From Erysipelatoclostridium sp. An173 (GTDB lineage: Bacteria; Bacillota_I; Bacilli_A; Erysipelotrichales; Coprobacillaceae), in the NCBI RefSeq assembly GCF_002160495.1, contig NZ_NFKR01000019.1, forward strand, positions 1 to 51,341: a stretch of 51,341 bases of DNA, in the 5' to 3' direction. The number at the start of each line of letters is the position of its first letter. The stretch's first letter is position 1. This document shows positions 25,488-33,967 of this stretch, one piece after another. The notes beneath the pieces were generated by a model that saw only the letters and a list, made by a program, of their open reading frames with translations, was not told where the DNA came from and searched no databases. The position numbers and the translations under genes are program-made.

Positions 25488-26009
25488 TTACACCTCCATG
25501 CTATTTCTTAATTTTTTTAATGAGCGATGATATTTACTAAGAACTGTTGATAAGCCAATATCCATGATGCTAGATATTTCTCGAAAGGCAAATCCTTCAA
25601 TGATATGCAAAACAATAATTTCCCTTTCTTCATTATTTAATAATGTCATCATTTTTTCAATTAAGATTTTATCATGAATTGTTTCTTTCATTCCTTGATC
25701 TGGATGATCAATTTCATAATCAACAAGCAGTTCCCGATTAGATTTACGTAAAGACATATAAGTTATATTTCGAGATATCGTTATCATCCATGCTTTAGCA
25801 TGACTTTTTTGATTATAACGTCCTGCGTTTTTATATATTTGAATAAAAGTATCATGAGTCAAATCTTGGGCATATTCTTTATTACGAACTATACTGTAAA
25901 TATATCGAAAGATTTCATCATGCATGATATCATATAATTCTGCAAAAACTTCTTGATTTTTTTCTTTTAATAAATTTAATAATTCATCTAATCGTTTATC
26001 CTTAACCAT
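25488..26009 (-). CDS. ECF-type RNA polymerase sigma factor
   Basis: A 173-residue sigma factor with only regions 2 and 4. Region 2 is seen in VFAELYDIMHDEIFRYIYSIV and YAQDLTHDTFIQIYKNAGRY. Region 4 is EEREIIVLHIIEGFAFREISSIMDIGLSTVLSKYHRSLKKLR. It is the first gene of an operon with its anti-sigma factor, VTC polymerase, DUF4956 and CotH. A GGAAAA-N16-CGTTTT sequence upstream resembles an ECF promoter, which fits autoregulation. The SD is GGAAGGA, somewhat far. RsgI proteins classically pair with SigI; here the partner is ECF-like. Confidence 0.92.
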   Translation of the reverse strand: MVKDKRLDELLNLLKEKNQEVFAELYDIMHDEIFRYIYSIVRNKEYAQDLTHDTFIQIYKNAGRYNQKSHAKAWMITISRNITYMSLRKSNRELLVDYEIDHPDQGMKETIHDKILIEKMMTLLNNEEREIIVLHIIEGFAFREISSIMDIGLSTVLSKYHRSLKKLRNSMEV

Positions 26010-26038
26010 CCAACTTCTTTCCTTCCCATTTCAAAAAA

Positions 26039-26047
26039 ATTATAGCA
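26039..26047 (-). promoter_or_regulatory. Extended -10 element upstream of the ECF sigma gene
   Basis: Minus-strand TGC-TATAAT, 30 bp before the ATG. It could give basal housekeeping-sigma transcription. Confidence 0.4.
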
Positions 26048-26102
26048 AATTTACAATGTCGCTATGTTAAGCTCATGTAAATTTTGTATTAATTATGTTA
26101 AG

Positions 26103-26130
26103 AAAACGTTGGATTTTACTACGTTTTTCC
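26103..26130 (-). promoter_or_regulatory. Candidate ECF-type autoregulatory promoter
   Basis: On the minus strand GGAAAA (26125-26130), a 16-nt spacer and CGTTTT (26103-26108) resemble the GGAAC-N16-CGTC class. The two boxes also form an inverted repeat AAAACGT/ACGTTTT. Confidence 0.4.
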
Positions 26131-26257
26131 AATAAATATCTTTACATTACTAAAATTTTACGATCATGATTTTCCACTATTTTTAACCTATAATTTACAA
26201 TCTTTTTTAAATCATAAATTAATCACTAATTAATCTCAACTTTATAAAAATATCAGG

Positions 26258-26283
26258 AAAAGTGAATCATATGATTCACTTTT
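26258..26283 (-). terminator. Hairpin after the RsgI-like lipoprotein gene
   Basis: A perfect 26-bp palindrome (arms AAAAGTGAATCAT/ATGATTCACTTTT) right after the stop codon. Only four Ts follow on the minus strand, seven on the plus strand. Confidence 0.6.
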
Positions 26284-26284
26284 T

Positions 26285-27427
26285 TTAATCATCGTAATCA
26301 GTATCGTCGTAGTTAGTATCCCCATCATCATCGTTATCATCATAATCAGTCACACCATCATTATTTGGTCCATAATCAGTGTCATCATAGTTTGTTACAC
26401 CATCATTATTTGGTCCATAATCAGTATCATCATAGTTTGTCACACCATCGTTATTTGGTCCATAATCAGTATCATCATAATTTGTTACACCATCATTATT
26501 TGGCCCATAGTCACTATCATCATAGTTACCGCCACCAGAATTAGAGCTGGCATTTGGTGTTACTGCTGGTGTTGCTGGTGATGAAGAAGCACTTTCTATT
26601 TCTCTTTCGATAACTCCTTTAGAAGCATTGATTTCATATTCGTATTCTTTACCATTACCTTTAAATTCAATTTCATATGTTAAAACACCATTTTCAATAT
26701 CATAATCAATTTCTAAATCAGCAATTTGATTTTGAGCTAAACCAGCATCACTTAATGCTACTGCTAAAGCTTCATCACTAGTAATGTATTTTGATGTACT
26801 AACACTACCTAATAATATATCATCATCATCTTTTCTTTCCATTGACTGATAAATCATGATTAATTCCTGAGCATTTAATTTTACTAAATCTTCAACTTTA
26901 TAAGCTTTTTGATTATCATCATTTTCATCTAAGATCTTTTCAATTAAAGTAGCTTTACCATAAGAAATATCATATTTTTTAATTAAACTTTCAACATCGT
27001 CATCAATATCCATATCTTGTGAAAAGATTGCGCCATCAATTGAATTTTCTTTTAATGATGATTGAATTGTTTCACCTAATTTTTGTTCTAATTCAATTCT
27101 TTTATCATCATCATCGTTATCAACTGATAATAAAACAGTATTATTTTCTGTTGATAAATGCCCCTCATCTACTAAAGAATCAACAATTTTATCAACTGCC
27201 TTATTAGCATCATCATCTTCAACATCAACTTTTTCTAAAATCTTTTTAGCATCTTCATTTCCAGCACTAATTCCAACTACTTCATCATTCTGATTTAATT
27301 CAAATTGGATGCTTGGATTAACATCCATTGTAACTATTGTTTCTGTCTTTGATGCTGTATTGCTACCACAGCCACTCAAGATAACCATTAACATCGTTCC
27401 ACAAATTAATAAACTAACCTTTTTCAT
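26285..27427 (-). CDS. Lipoprotein with RsgI-like domain and Asp-rich 15-residue repeats
   Basis: A 380-residue lipoprotein: signal MKKVSLLICGTMLMVILSGC with lipidated Cys20. An RsgI-like domain starts at TMDVNPSIQFELN (Asn37-Pro38), continues through YGKATLIEKIL and is followed by a PepSY-like region (ITSDEALAVALSDAGLAQNQ). A Ser/Pro linker (about 278-300) leads to four copies of NYDDTDYGPNNDGVT and an Asp-rich end. It has the same outer domains as the anti-sigma factor two genes away but a lipid anchor in place of the membrane helix and cytoplasmic sigma-binding part. The acidic repeats may bind Ca2+ or cell-wall polymers (inference). The ATG at 27427 uses AAAGGGGA; an in-frame TTG six codons upstream overlaps that SD. 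Confidence 0.82.
   Translation of the reverse strand: MKKVSLLICGTMLMVILSGCGSNTASKTETIVTMDVNPSIQFELNQNDEVVGISAGNEDAKKILEKVDVEDDDANKAVDKIVDSLVDEGHLSTENNTVLLSVDNDDDDKRIELEQKLGETIQSSLKENSIDGAIFSQDMDIDDDVESLIKKYDISYGKATLIEKILDENDDNQKAYKVEDLVKLNAQELIMIYQSMERKDDDDILLGSVSTSKYITSDEALAVALSDAGLAQNQIADLEIDYDIENGVLTYEIEFKGNGKEYEYEINASKGVIEREIESASSSPATPAVTPNASSNSGGGNYDDSDYGPNNDGVTNYDDTDYGPNNDGVTNYDDTDYGPNNDGVTNYDDTDYGPNNDGVTDYDDNDDDGDTNYDDTDYDD
26348..26527 (-). repeat. Four 45-bp in-frame tandem repeats
   Basis: Each unit codes for NYDD(S/T)DYGPNNDGVT. The units differ at a few mostly synonymous positions. A degenerate partial unit (DYDDNDDDGDT, NYDDTDYDD) follows at the protein end. Confidence 0.9.
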
Positions 27428-27554
27428 TTTATTTTCCCCTTTCAATTTTCTTTTGTTTTGCTTTTCACTATATCAATGCTTTAATATCCTGCTCTATTGC
27501 ATAAATTTTAAAATTTTTTATAAAAAATTAAATATAGTAAAAAAATAATTATAT

Positions 27555-27572
27555 ACATCAAATATTTGATGT
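27555..27572. other. 18-bp perfect palindrome
   Basis: ACATCAAATATTTGATGT, about 130 bp upstream of the RsgI-like lipoprotein gene. It may be an operator. It lies between that gene's upstream region and the mfd terminator. Confidence 0.45.
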
Positions 27573-27593
27573 TTTTATTGCTTAAAATTATAA

Positions 27594-27644
27594 AATAAAA
27601 ACAGAAGCTTAAAATCATTTAAAAATGATATCCACTTCTGTTTT
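27594..27644 (-). terminator. Terminator of mfd
   Basis: The outer stem AAAACAGAAG/CTTCTGTTTT contains an inner ATCATTT/AAATGAT pairing. The 3' arm runs into TTTTTATTTT on the minus strand. Confidence 0.75.
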
Positions 27645-27666
27645 CATAAATTTAATTTTTAATATC

Positions 27667-30600
27667 CTAAGAAGCACTTAATGTTGATATTAATTGATTA
27701 ATTCGTTCTAACCATTGATCAGATTTAGGCAATAATAACATAACCTGTCCACCACTTTGTTTAAAGCCAGGTCGTGTAAATAAACGATTAACTAATTCAA
27801 ATAATTGATCACCTTTTAATTCTTTACTATATTGTTTTGTAAAAGTAACCTGCATTTTCCCTTTAACTTCAACAATATCTTCTATTATTTCACTATTAGC
27901 TAAAATATCTAACTTTCTCTTTTCAATTAATACGGCAACCTCTTTAGGTAATTTACCATAATAATCAATAAATTCTGATTTTAAATGATCGATAGCTACA
28001 ATTGTCTTAGCCTGATCAAGGCGTTGATATAATTCTAATTTTTCAATATCACTTGAAACATAGTCATGAGGAATATAACCGTCAACATTAACATTAACTG
28101 ACTTAATTTCTTTTTCCTCATTAACTTTACCCATTTTTTCATTAACAGCTTCTTGAAGAATTTTCATATACATGTCAAAACCAATCGAATCAATAAATCC
28201 AGATTGAGTACCACCTAAAATATCACCAGCACCACGAATCGCTAAATCACGCATTGCAATTTTATAACCGCTACCCAATTCTGTAAATTCTTTAATCGCT
28301 TTTAAACGTTTACTAGCTTCTTCATTTAAAATCTTGCCTGGATTATATAATAAATAAGCATAAGCACCACGATTACTGCGGCCAACGCGTCCTTTAATCT
28401 GGTATAACTGGCTTAAACCAAAACGATCAGCATCTTCAACAATTATAGTATTCGCATTAGGAATATCAATTCCAGTTTCAATAATTGTTGTACAAACCAA
28501 AACATTAAACTCTTTATTTACAAAGCGCATCATAACATCTTCAAGTTCATTTTTATCCATTTGACCATGCCCAATCGCCACTTTAGCTTGAGGTACTGCC
28601 AAAGAAATATTATATGCAACATTAGCAATTTGGTTAGTTCGATTATATAAATAGAAAACCTGACCATCACGTGCTAATTCACGTTCAATAATCTGTTTAA
28701 TTAAAACATTACTTTTACCAACCACATATGTTTGTACTGGTTGACGGTTTTTAGGTGGCGTTTCAATTTGTGATAGTCCCCTAATTCCCATCAATGACAT
28801 TTGTAAAGTACGTGGAATTGGTGTTGCTGTCAATGTTAAAACATCAATTGTTTTTCGATATTCTTTGATACGTTCTTTTTGACGTACTCCAAAACGCTGT
28901 TCCTCATCGATACATAATAAACCAATATCTTTAAAAATAACATCTTTAGATAAAATCCGATGTGTTCCCACTAATAAATCGATATTACCTTGTTTTAAAT
29001 CAGATAAAATCTGTTTTTTATTTTTTGAAGAAGTAAAACGATTCAATAAAGCAATCCTTACTGGAAAATCTTTAAATCTAGCTTCCATGGTTTTATAATG
29101 CTGCATCGATAAAATTGTCGTTGGACATAAGAAAGCTACCTGCTTATTAGCTAAGATTGCTTTAAAAGCAGCCCGTAAAGCTACCTCAGTTTTTCCAAAA
29201 CCAACATCCCCACATAACAAGCGATCCATTGGAGTTGGCTTTTCCATATCAGCCTTTATTTCATCAACTGAACGCTGTTGATCAGGCGTTAATTCATAAC
29301 CAAATGCCTGTTCAAATTCTAATTGAATTTGATCATCTGGCGGAAAAGCAAAACCAGGCTGGTTAATTCTCGCTGAATAAATTTCGATTAATTTATCAGC
29401 AATATCATCAACTTTATTACGGGCCTTAGCCTTAGTCTTTTGCCAATTAGAGCTTCCTAATTTATTAACTTTAGGGATTTTTCCCTCACTGCTTGAATAT
29501 TTTCTAATTAATTTAAATTGTTCTACTGGGATATATAAAGTATCATTATTAGCATAAGCCACATACAAATAATCTTTATGAAAACCTTGAACCTCTAAAG
29601 TTTTGATTCCTAAATACTGACCGATTCCATAGTTGTCATGAACTACATAATCACCAACATTTAACTCTTGATAATCTTTAATTATCTTAGCGTTCTTATA
29701 TTTTAAATACTTAGGTTTATTTAAATTACGAGTTTTAAATAACTCATTAGCACTGATGATTACTAGTTTTTCATCAACTAACTCAATCCCCGCATTTAAT
29801 CGATAAATACCAATATTTAATCCTGGATATAATTCATCCTTGATACCAACTAATGTATATAACATTTCATGACGATCAAATAATTCACACATAAGTTTTA
29901 TTTGATGTTCATCATCTAATGCAATTAATACTTTAGAAACTTTTAGATAATCCCTAATTTCTTTGATCAACAGATTTTCATCATTATTATCTAACATGAT
30001 ACCCCGAGCATTAAAGAAGACATCTTTGTCATCTTTAGCAAACGGATTAAAGAATACTGCATCCTGATCTAAAATTTGATACAAATCACTAAATAAATTT
30101 AATCCTTTAACACTTTTACCAATACTAGCTAGTTCTTGATAATAATAAAAGTTTTCTTCTAAGTAATTCTTATATGCTATTTCAATATCATGACGATTTA
30201 CTTGAATAATTAATGGATCATTAACATACTCCAACAAATTAGCAGTTTGATTAAACAAATTATAATAGCTATACATATTAAAGCTAGTATCATGATTACG
30301 TAAATTTTCCTGGTCAATAGCAACCTTGTTTAAATATTCATCCTGATACATTTCTTCTAATTCTTCAAACTGCTGATCACGTAAATCATTTATTTTTCCT
30401 AATACTGCTCGTACTTCTTTTTCTTCATATAAAATATCACTAGCAGGTATAATTGTAATTTGATTTACATGTTCAATTGTTCGCTGGCTGTTTTGATCAT
30501 AGAAACGAATATTATCAATTTCATCATCAAAAAACTCAATTCTAACTGGATTTTCATATTGAATCGAAAAAACGTCAATAACTCCACCACGCTTAGAAAA

Positions 30601-31098
30601 ATAAAATGGCTGATCGACTCGCATCGCATTTTGATATCCCGCATTAATTAATTTTGTTTGTAACTGATAGATATCGATATGATCGCCAACTTTAATATCC
30701 AAACAATTATCACAAAATAATTGTTTTGTTGGTAAATATCGAACCAGTGCCTGACCGTGAGTAATTAAAATTTTAGGCTTATTTTGGCTCAATTGATATA
30801 ATGCATCAATTCTTTGTCCTAATAATTCTGGTGATGAAGCCAATGTTTCAATTCGATATGACTCATCAACTGGAAAAAATAAACAATCCTGTTCATTGAT
30901 CAAAGCTAATTGCTGATACAATAGATTGGCTTCATATTGATTCGGCTTAATAACAACAATATCTTTTTTCAAGTGCAAAAAGGCACCAGCTATTAATAGT
31001 GCCTCATCATTTACATTGTTTACAACGATACTTCCCTGGCCATTAAGCAGAGTCTTAAAAGCCAGATTTTTCTTTAAAATCTCATCTATTTTTTTCAT
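27667..31098 (-). CDS. mfd: Transcription-repair coupling factor Mfd
   Basis: Mfd removes RNA polymerase stalled at DNA damage and recruits UvrA. The 1143-residue protein has the UvrB-like N-terminal modules and an RNA polymerase-interacting domain (VGDYVVHDNYGIGQYLGI). The translocase motor carries Walker A GDVGFGKTEVA near residue 630 and the DEEQRFG box, with TATPIPRTL and QIKGRVGRSN following. The TRCF C-terminal domain starts at SVNVNVDGYIPHDYV. Length is as expected. It follows pth by eight bases. Confidence 0.97.
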   Translation of the reverse strand: MKKIDEILKKNLAFKTLLNGQGSIVVNNVNDEALLIAGAFLHLKKDIVVIKPNQYEANLLYQQLALINEQDCLFFPVDESYRIETLASSPELLGQRIDALYQLSQNKPKILITHGQALVRYLPTKQLFCDNCLDIKVGDHIDIYQLQTKLINAGYQNAMRVDQPFYFSKRGGVIDVFSIQYENPVRIEFFDDEIDNIRFYDQNSQRTIEHVNQITIIPASDILYEEKEVRAVLGKINDLRDQQFEELEEMYQDEYLNKVAIDQENLRNHDTSFNMYSYYNLFNQTANLLEYVNDPLIIQVNRHDIEIAYKNYLEENFYYYQELASIGKSVKGLNLFSDLYQILDQDAVFFNPFAKDDKDVFFNARGIMLDNNDENLLIKEIRDYLKVSKVLIALDDEHQIKLMCELFDRHEMLYTLVGIKDELYPGLNIGIYRLNAGIELVDEKLVIISANELFKTRNLNKPKYLKYKNAKIIKDYQELNVGDYVVHDNYGIGQYLGIKTLEVQGFHKDYLYVAYANNDTLYIPVEQFKLIRKYSSSEGKIPKVNKLGSSNWQKTKAKARNKVDDIADKLIEIYSARINQPGFAFPPDDQIQLEFEQAFGYELTPDQQRSVDEIKADMEKPTPMDRLLCGDVGFGKTEVALRAAFKAILANKQVAFLCPTTILSMQHYKTMEARFKDFPVRIALLNRFTSSKNKKQILSDLKQGNIDLLVGTHRILSKDVIFKDIGLLCIDEEQRFGVRQKERIKEYRKTIDVLTLTATPIPRTLQMSLMGIRGLSQIETPPKNRQPVQTYVVGKSNVLIKQIIERELARDGQVFYLYNRTNQIANVAYNISLAVPQAKVAIGHGQMDKNELEDVMMRFVNKEFNVLVCTTIIETGIDIPNANTIIVEDADRFGLSQLYQIKGRVGRSNRGAYAYLLYNPGKILNEEASKRLKAIKEFTELGSGYKIAMRDLAIRGAGDILGGTQSGFIDSIGFDMYMKILQEAVNEKMGKVNEEKEIKSVNVNVDGYIPHDYVSSDIEKLELYQRLDQAKTIVAIDHLKSEFIDYYGKLPKEVAVLIEKRKLDILANSEIIEDIVEVKGKMQVTFTKQYSKELKGDQLFELVNRLFTRPGFKQSGGQVMLLLPKSDQWLERINQLISTLSAS

Positions 31099-31106
31099 AA
31101 TTACCT

Positions 31107-31661
31107 CTAATTATAATGATTCATAGCATAATCAAAATCATGATCCAGACAATCTATAACAGCATCACAAGCTCGATCAATACCTTCCCTAATAGCCGCT
31201 GTTTCTTCTTTAGTAAATTTTGATAATACATAATCTACTACTTTTATATAGGGATGACGGTCAATTCCAACACGAATTCGTTTAAAATTCTGTGATGATA
31301 CATGTGAGATAATATTTTTTATTCCATTATGACCCCCGGCACTTCCACTTTTACGTAAACGTAATTTACCAACCGGCATATCTAAATCATCATAAATAAC
31401 TAGAATATCATCGATATCAATTTTGAAAAAATTCATTGCAGCAATAACTGCTTCCCCTGATAAATTCATATATGTTTGCGGCTTTAATAAAATAACATCT
31501 TCACCATGATATTTAAATTTAGTATATAAACTTTTAAATTTCTTTTGATCAACTGTTACATTTAATTTATCGGCAAGCTCATCAATAACCATAAAACCAC
31601 AATTATGACGTGTTGCTTCATATTCCTTACCAGGATTTCCTAGTCCAACAATTAATTTCAA
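31107..31661 (-). CDS. pth: Peptidyl-tRNA hydrolase
   Basis: Pth frees tRNA from prematurely released peptidyl-tRNA. The 184-residue enzyme shows LIVGLGNPGKEYEATRHNCGF with catalytic His19 and MNLSGEAV. The substrate-binding block DDLDMPVGKLRLRKSGSAGGHNGIK is also present. It is full length. It lies between the pullulanase gene (21 bp upstream) and mfd, the common pth-mfd order of Firmicutes. Confidence 0.97.
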   Translation of the reverse strand: MKLIVGLGNPGKEYEATRHNCGFMVIDELADKLNVTVDQKKFKSLYTKFKYHGEDVILLKPQTYMNLSGEAVIAAMNFFKIDIDDILVIYDDLDMPVGKLRLRKSGSAGGHNGIKNIISHVSSQNFKRIRVGIDRHPYIKVVDYVLSKFTKEETAAIREGIDRACDAVIDCLDHDFDYAMNHYN

Positions 31662-31682
31662 TTTAATTCTCCTTATCTAATA

Positions 31683-33767
31683 TTATTTAGCTAATACAAC
31701 GACTGTTTTAGCTCCAATTTGACTATCAGTAATCAATCCATAAAGAAGCTGATAATCAGTTTCGTCATAATCAAACGTAAAATTAGACGGATTAATATAG
31801 ATTACAAATTTCTGATATTCTCCCTCATCTTGTTTGAGAGTATATTTTAACATCTTAAAGTCAATATTTTCAACTATTATATTTTTTTCTATATCTTCTA
31901 CCGTAGAATAACGGAAGCATTTATTATTTTTCCTTAATTGAATAATCTTTTTAATGTCTTCAACATCATCTTTATATATATCTCGAAAATCCCAATTTAT
32001 AGAATTGATATTATCTGGAGAATTATAACTATTACCAATTCCTCCTTTGGTACGATAAAATTCTTGACCAGCATGAATAAAAGGAATACCTTGTGATAGT
32101 AATGTTACAATAGTTAAATTTTTCTGCCGTTCTAAAATTCCATTTAACCCTTCTTCAACATTAGAAATATATAATTTATCAAAGATAGTTGCATTATCAT
32201 GACATTCTACATAATTTATAGATTGATCTGGTGATGTATAACGATTACATGCCATAATACAATTACGTGCTCGTTCAGTTTCATAAAGATTTCCAGTAAT
32301 AAATCCCTTATTAACCAAAACACCATCACTGCTGCCACCTTTAATAACTTCACGAAATTCATCATTGAAAAAACTAATATTTGGCATTTTATAATGATTA
32401 AACTGCATCGCCTTTTGATCATCAGGTAAACTAGTTGGCATATTCCATCCTTCACCATAGACCATAAATGATTTATCATATGAATGGCAAATTTGATATA
32501 CTTGATTTATTGTTTCAATATCAATGATTCCCATTAAATCAAAACGATAACCATCAACACCATAAAAACTTTGCCATCTTCTTGACATATCAATAATATA
32601 CTTACGAACCATATAATTACAGCTTTCTAAATCATTACCACACCAAGAACCATTTGACAAAGTACCATCCATATTTTTTCTAAAATAATAACCAGGCACA
32701 ATTCGTTCAAATGGACTAGCATTTACATCATACATATGATTATAAACCACATCCATAATAACTCTTAAACCATGACGATGTAATCGAGCAATCATTTCTT
32801 TACACTCTAAAACACGGCTATAACCATCATTAGGATCACTGCAATAACTTCCTTCAGGAACATTATACTGCGCTGGATCATAACCCCAGTTATATAATAG
32901 ATGAGGCTGATTTTCATCAACCGTTGCAAAATCAAAAATCGGCATTAGCTGAACATGCGTAATCCCTAAATTTACTAAGTAATCTAATCCAGCGTTATTT
33001 CCATGTTTAGTAATTAAGCCAGCTTCACTAACACCTAAAAACTTCCCCTTATGTTTACTTGGGCTATTTTCATACATCGTAAAATCACGGACACTAAGTT
33101 CATATAAAATGGCATCCGTTTTTTGTTTCAATGGTTTTAAATATTGACGATTCAAATCGATCATACATTTATTCAAGTCAATTATTATACTACTTCTACC
33201 ATTTGCTGAAGAACTATATGCATATGGATCTAATGCATTAATAAAACTATCATGATGCCTTACTTGATAAAGATATTCACAATTATCATAATCTCCTGAT
33301 AAATATAAACTAAAAACGCCATTTTCTACTCTTTTCATGTCATAGCTAATGAACTCATGGTTTTTCTTTACCATTACCTTAACCTCTAAAGCAGTTGGCG
33401 CCCAAACTTTAAAAACAGTATAATCAGGATAGTAAGTACTTCCTAAATCATGTCCGTCATAATAATTAACTTTCATAAACTCGGGATCATTAATAAGTGG
33501 GGTATACTGTAATGTCTCACTTAAACCATAAGCATCTAAAACTTGATAAACTTGTGTAAAATCAATATTGACATCATCAAAAAAATAATGCGTATACTTC
33601 TCTTCAACATATTTAGCTGAAATCATAATTTCTTGTAAATCACCAGTCAATACATTGCGTAAATAAAATCTATCTGAATTTCCATCATAATATTGTCTAA
33701 CTAGTAATACTTCCATTTTGTTTGCTAAAATCATTTTAGCAATCATTCTTACAGCACTATTTTCCAT
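31683..33767 (-). CDS. pulA: Type I pullulanase (GH13), intracellular
   Basis: It hydrolyses alpha-1,6 branches in pullulan, glycogen or limit dextrins. The 694-residue protein has a CBM48-like domain (VFKVWAPTALEVKVMV, about 120-200) before the GH13 barrel. The type I marker YNWGYDPAQYNVPEG is present. Catalytic-site regions are GYRFDLMG (nucleophile Asp), VYGEGWN (acid Glu) and ECHDNAT. There is no signal peptide, so it acts inside the cell, likely with the nearby GlgP and GlgB in glycogen breakdown. The ATG at 33767 (AAAGG, nine bases) is preferred; an ATG three codons upstream overlaps the SD. Confidence 0.93.
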   Translation of the reverse strand: MENSAVRMIAKMILANKMEVLLVRQYYDGNSDRFYLRNVLTGDLQEIMISAKYVEEKYTHYFFDDVNIDFTQVYQVLDAYGLSETLQYTPLINDPEFMKVNYYDGHDLGSTYYPDYTVFKVWAPTALEVKVMVKKNHEFISYDMKRVENGVFSLYLSGDYDNCEYLYQVRHHDSFINALDPYAYSSSANGRSSIIIDLNKCMIDLNRQYLKPLKQKTDAILYELSVRDFTMYENSPSKHKGKFLGVSEAGLITKHGNNAGLDYLVNLGITHVQLMPIFDFATVDENQPHLLYNWGYDPAQYNVPEGSYCSDPNDGYSRVLECKEMIARLHRHGLRVIMDVVYNHMYDVNASPFERIVPGYYFRKNMDGTLSNGSWCGNDLESCNYMVRKYIIDMSRRWQSFYGVDGYRFDLMGIIDIETINQVYQICHSYDKSFMVYGEGWNMPTSLPDDQKAMQFNHYKMPNISFFNDEFREVIKGGSSDGVLVNKGFITGNLYETERARNCIMACNRYTSPDQSINYVECHDNATIFDKLYISNVEEGLNGILERQKNLTIVTLLSQGIPFIHAGQEFYRTKGGIGNSYNSPDNINSINWDFRDIYKDDVEDIKKIIQLRKNNKCFRYSTVEDIEKNIIVENIDFKMLKYTLKQDEGEYQKFVIYINPSNFTFDYDETDYQLLYGLITDSQIGAKTVVVLAK

Positions 33768-33793
33768 GACATTCATCCTTTCATCTCGAACTC

Positions 33794-33822
33794 ATTATAT
33801 CTTATCATTTACAATAAGGCAA
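33794..33822 (-). promoter_or_regulatory. Promoter of pulA-pth-mfd
   Basis: Minus-strand TTGCCT, a 17-nt spacer, then TATAAT, 27 bp before the pulA start. Confidence 0.55.
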
Positions 33823-33914
33823 TGAAATGAGTGAAGTTAACAAGCCATTTATTAAGATTTTATTAATATAATTTAAATAACTTTTTTATAAAAAATAATT
33901 TAGTTATTTTCAAT

Positions 33915-33951
33915 AAAACAAGGATAAATCCCCAATCGATTTATCCTTGTT
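33915..33951 (-). terminator. Terminator of glgB-glgP
   Basis: Perfect 14-bp arms AACAAGGATAAATC/GATTTATCCTTGTT with a seven-base loop, followed by TTAT on the minus strand. Confidence 0.75.
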
Positions 33952-33967
33952 AATATTTAGCTTAAAA

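Noticed and set aside
26348-26527. Regular 45-bp repeats that at first look like a small CRISPR or satellite
   Set aside because: They have no spacers and lie in frame inside the lipoprotein gene, coding for NYDDTDYGPNNDGVT units.
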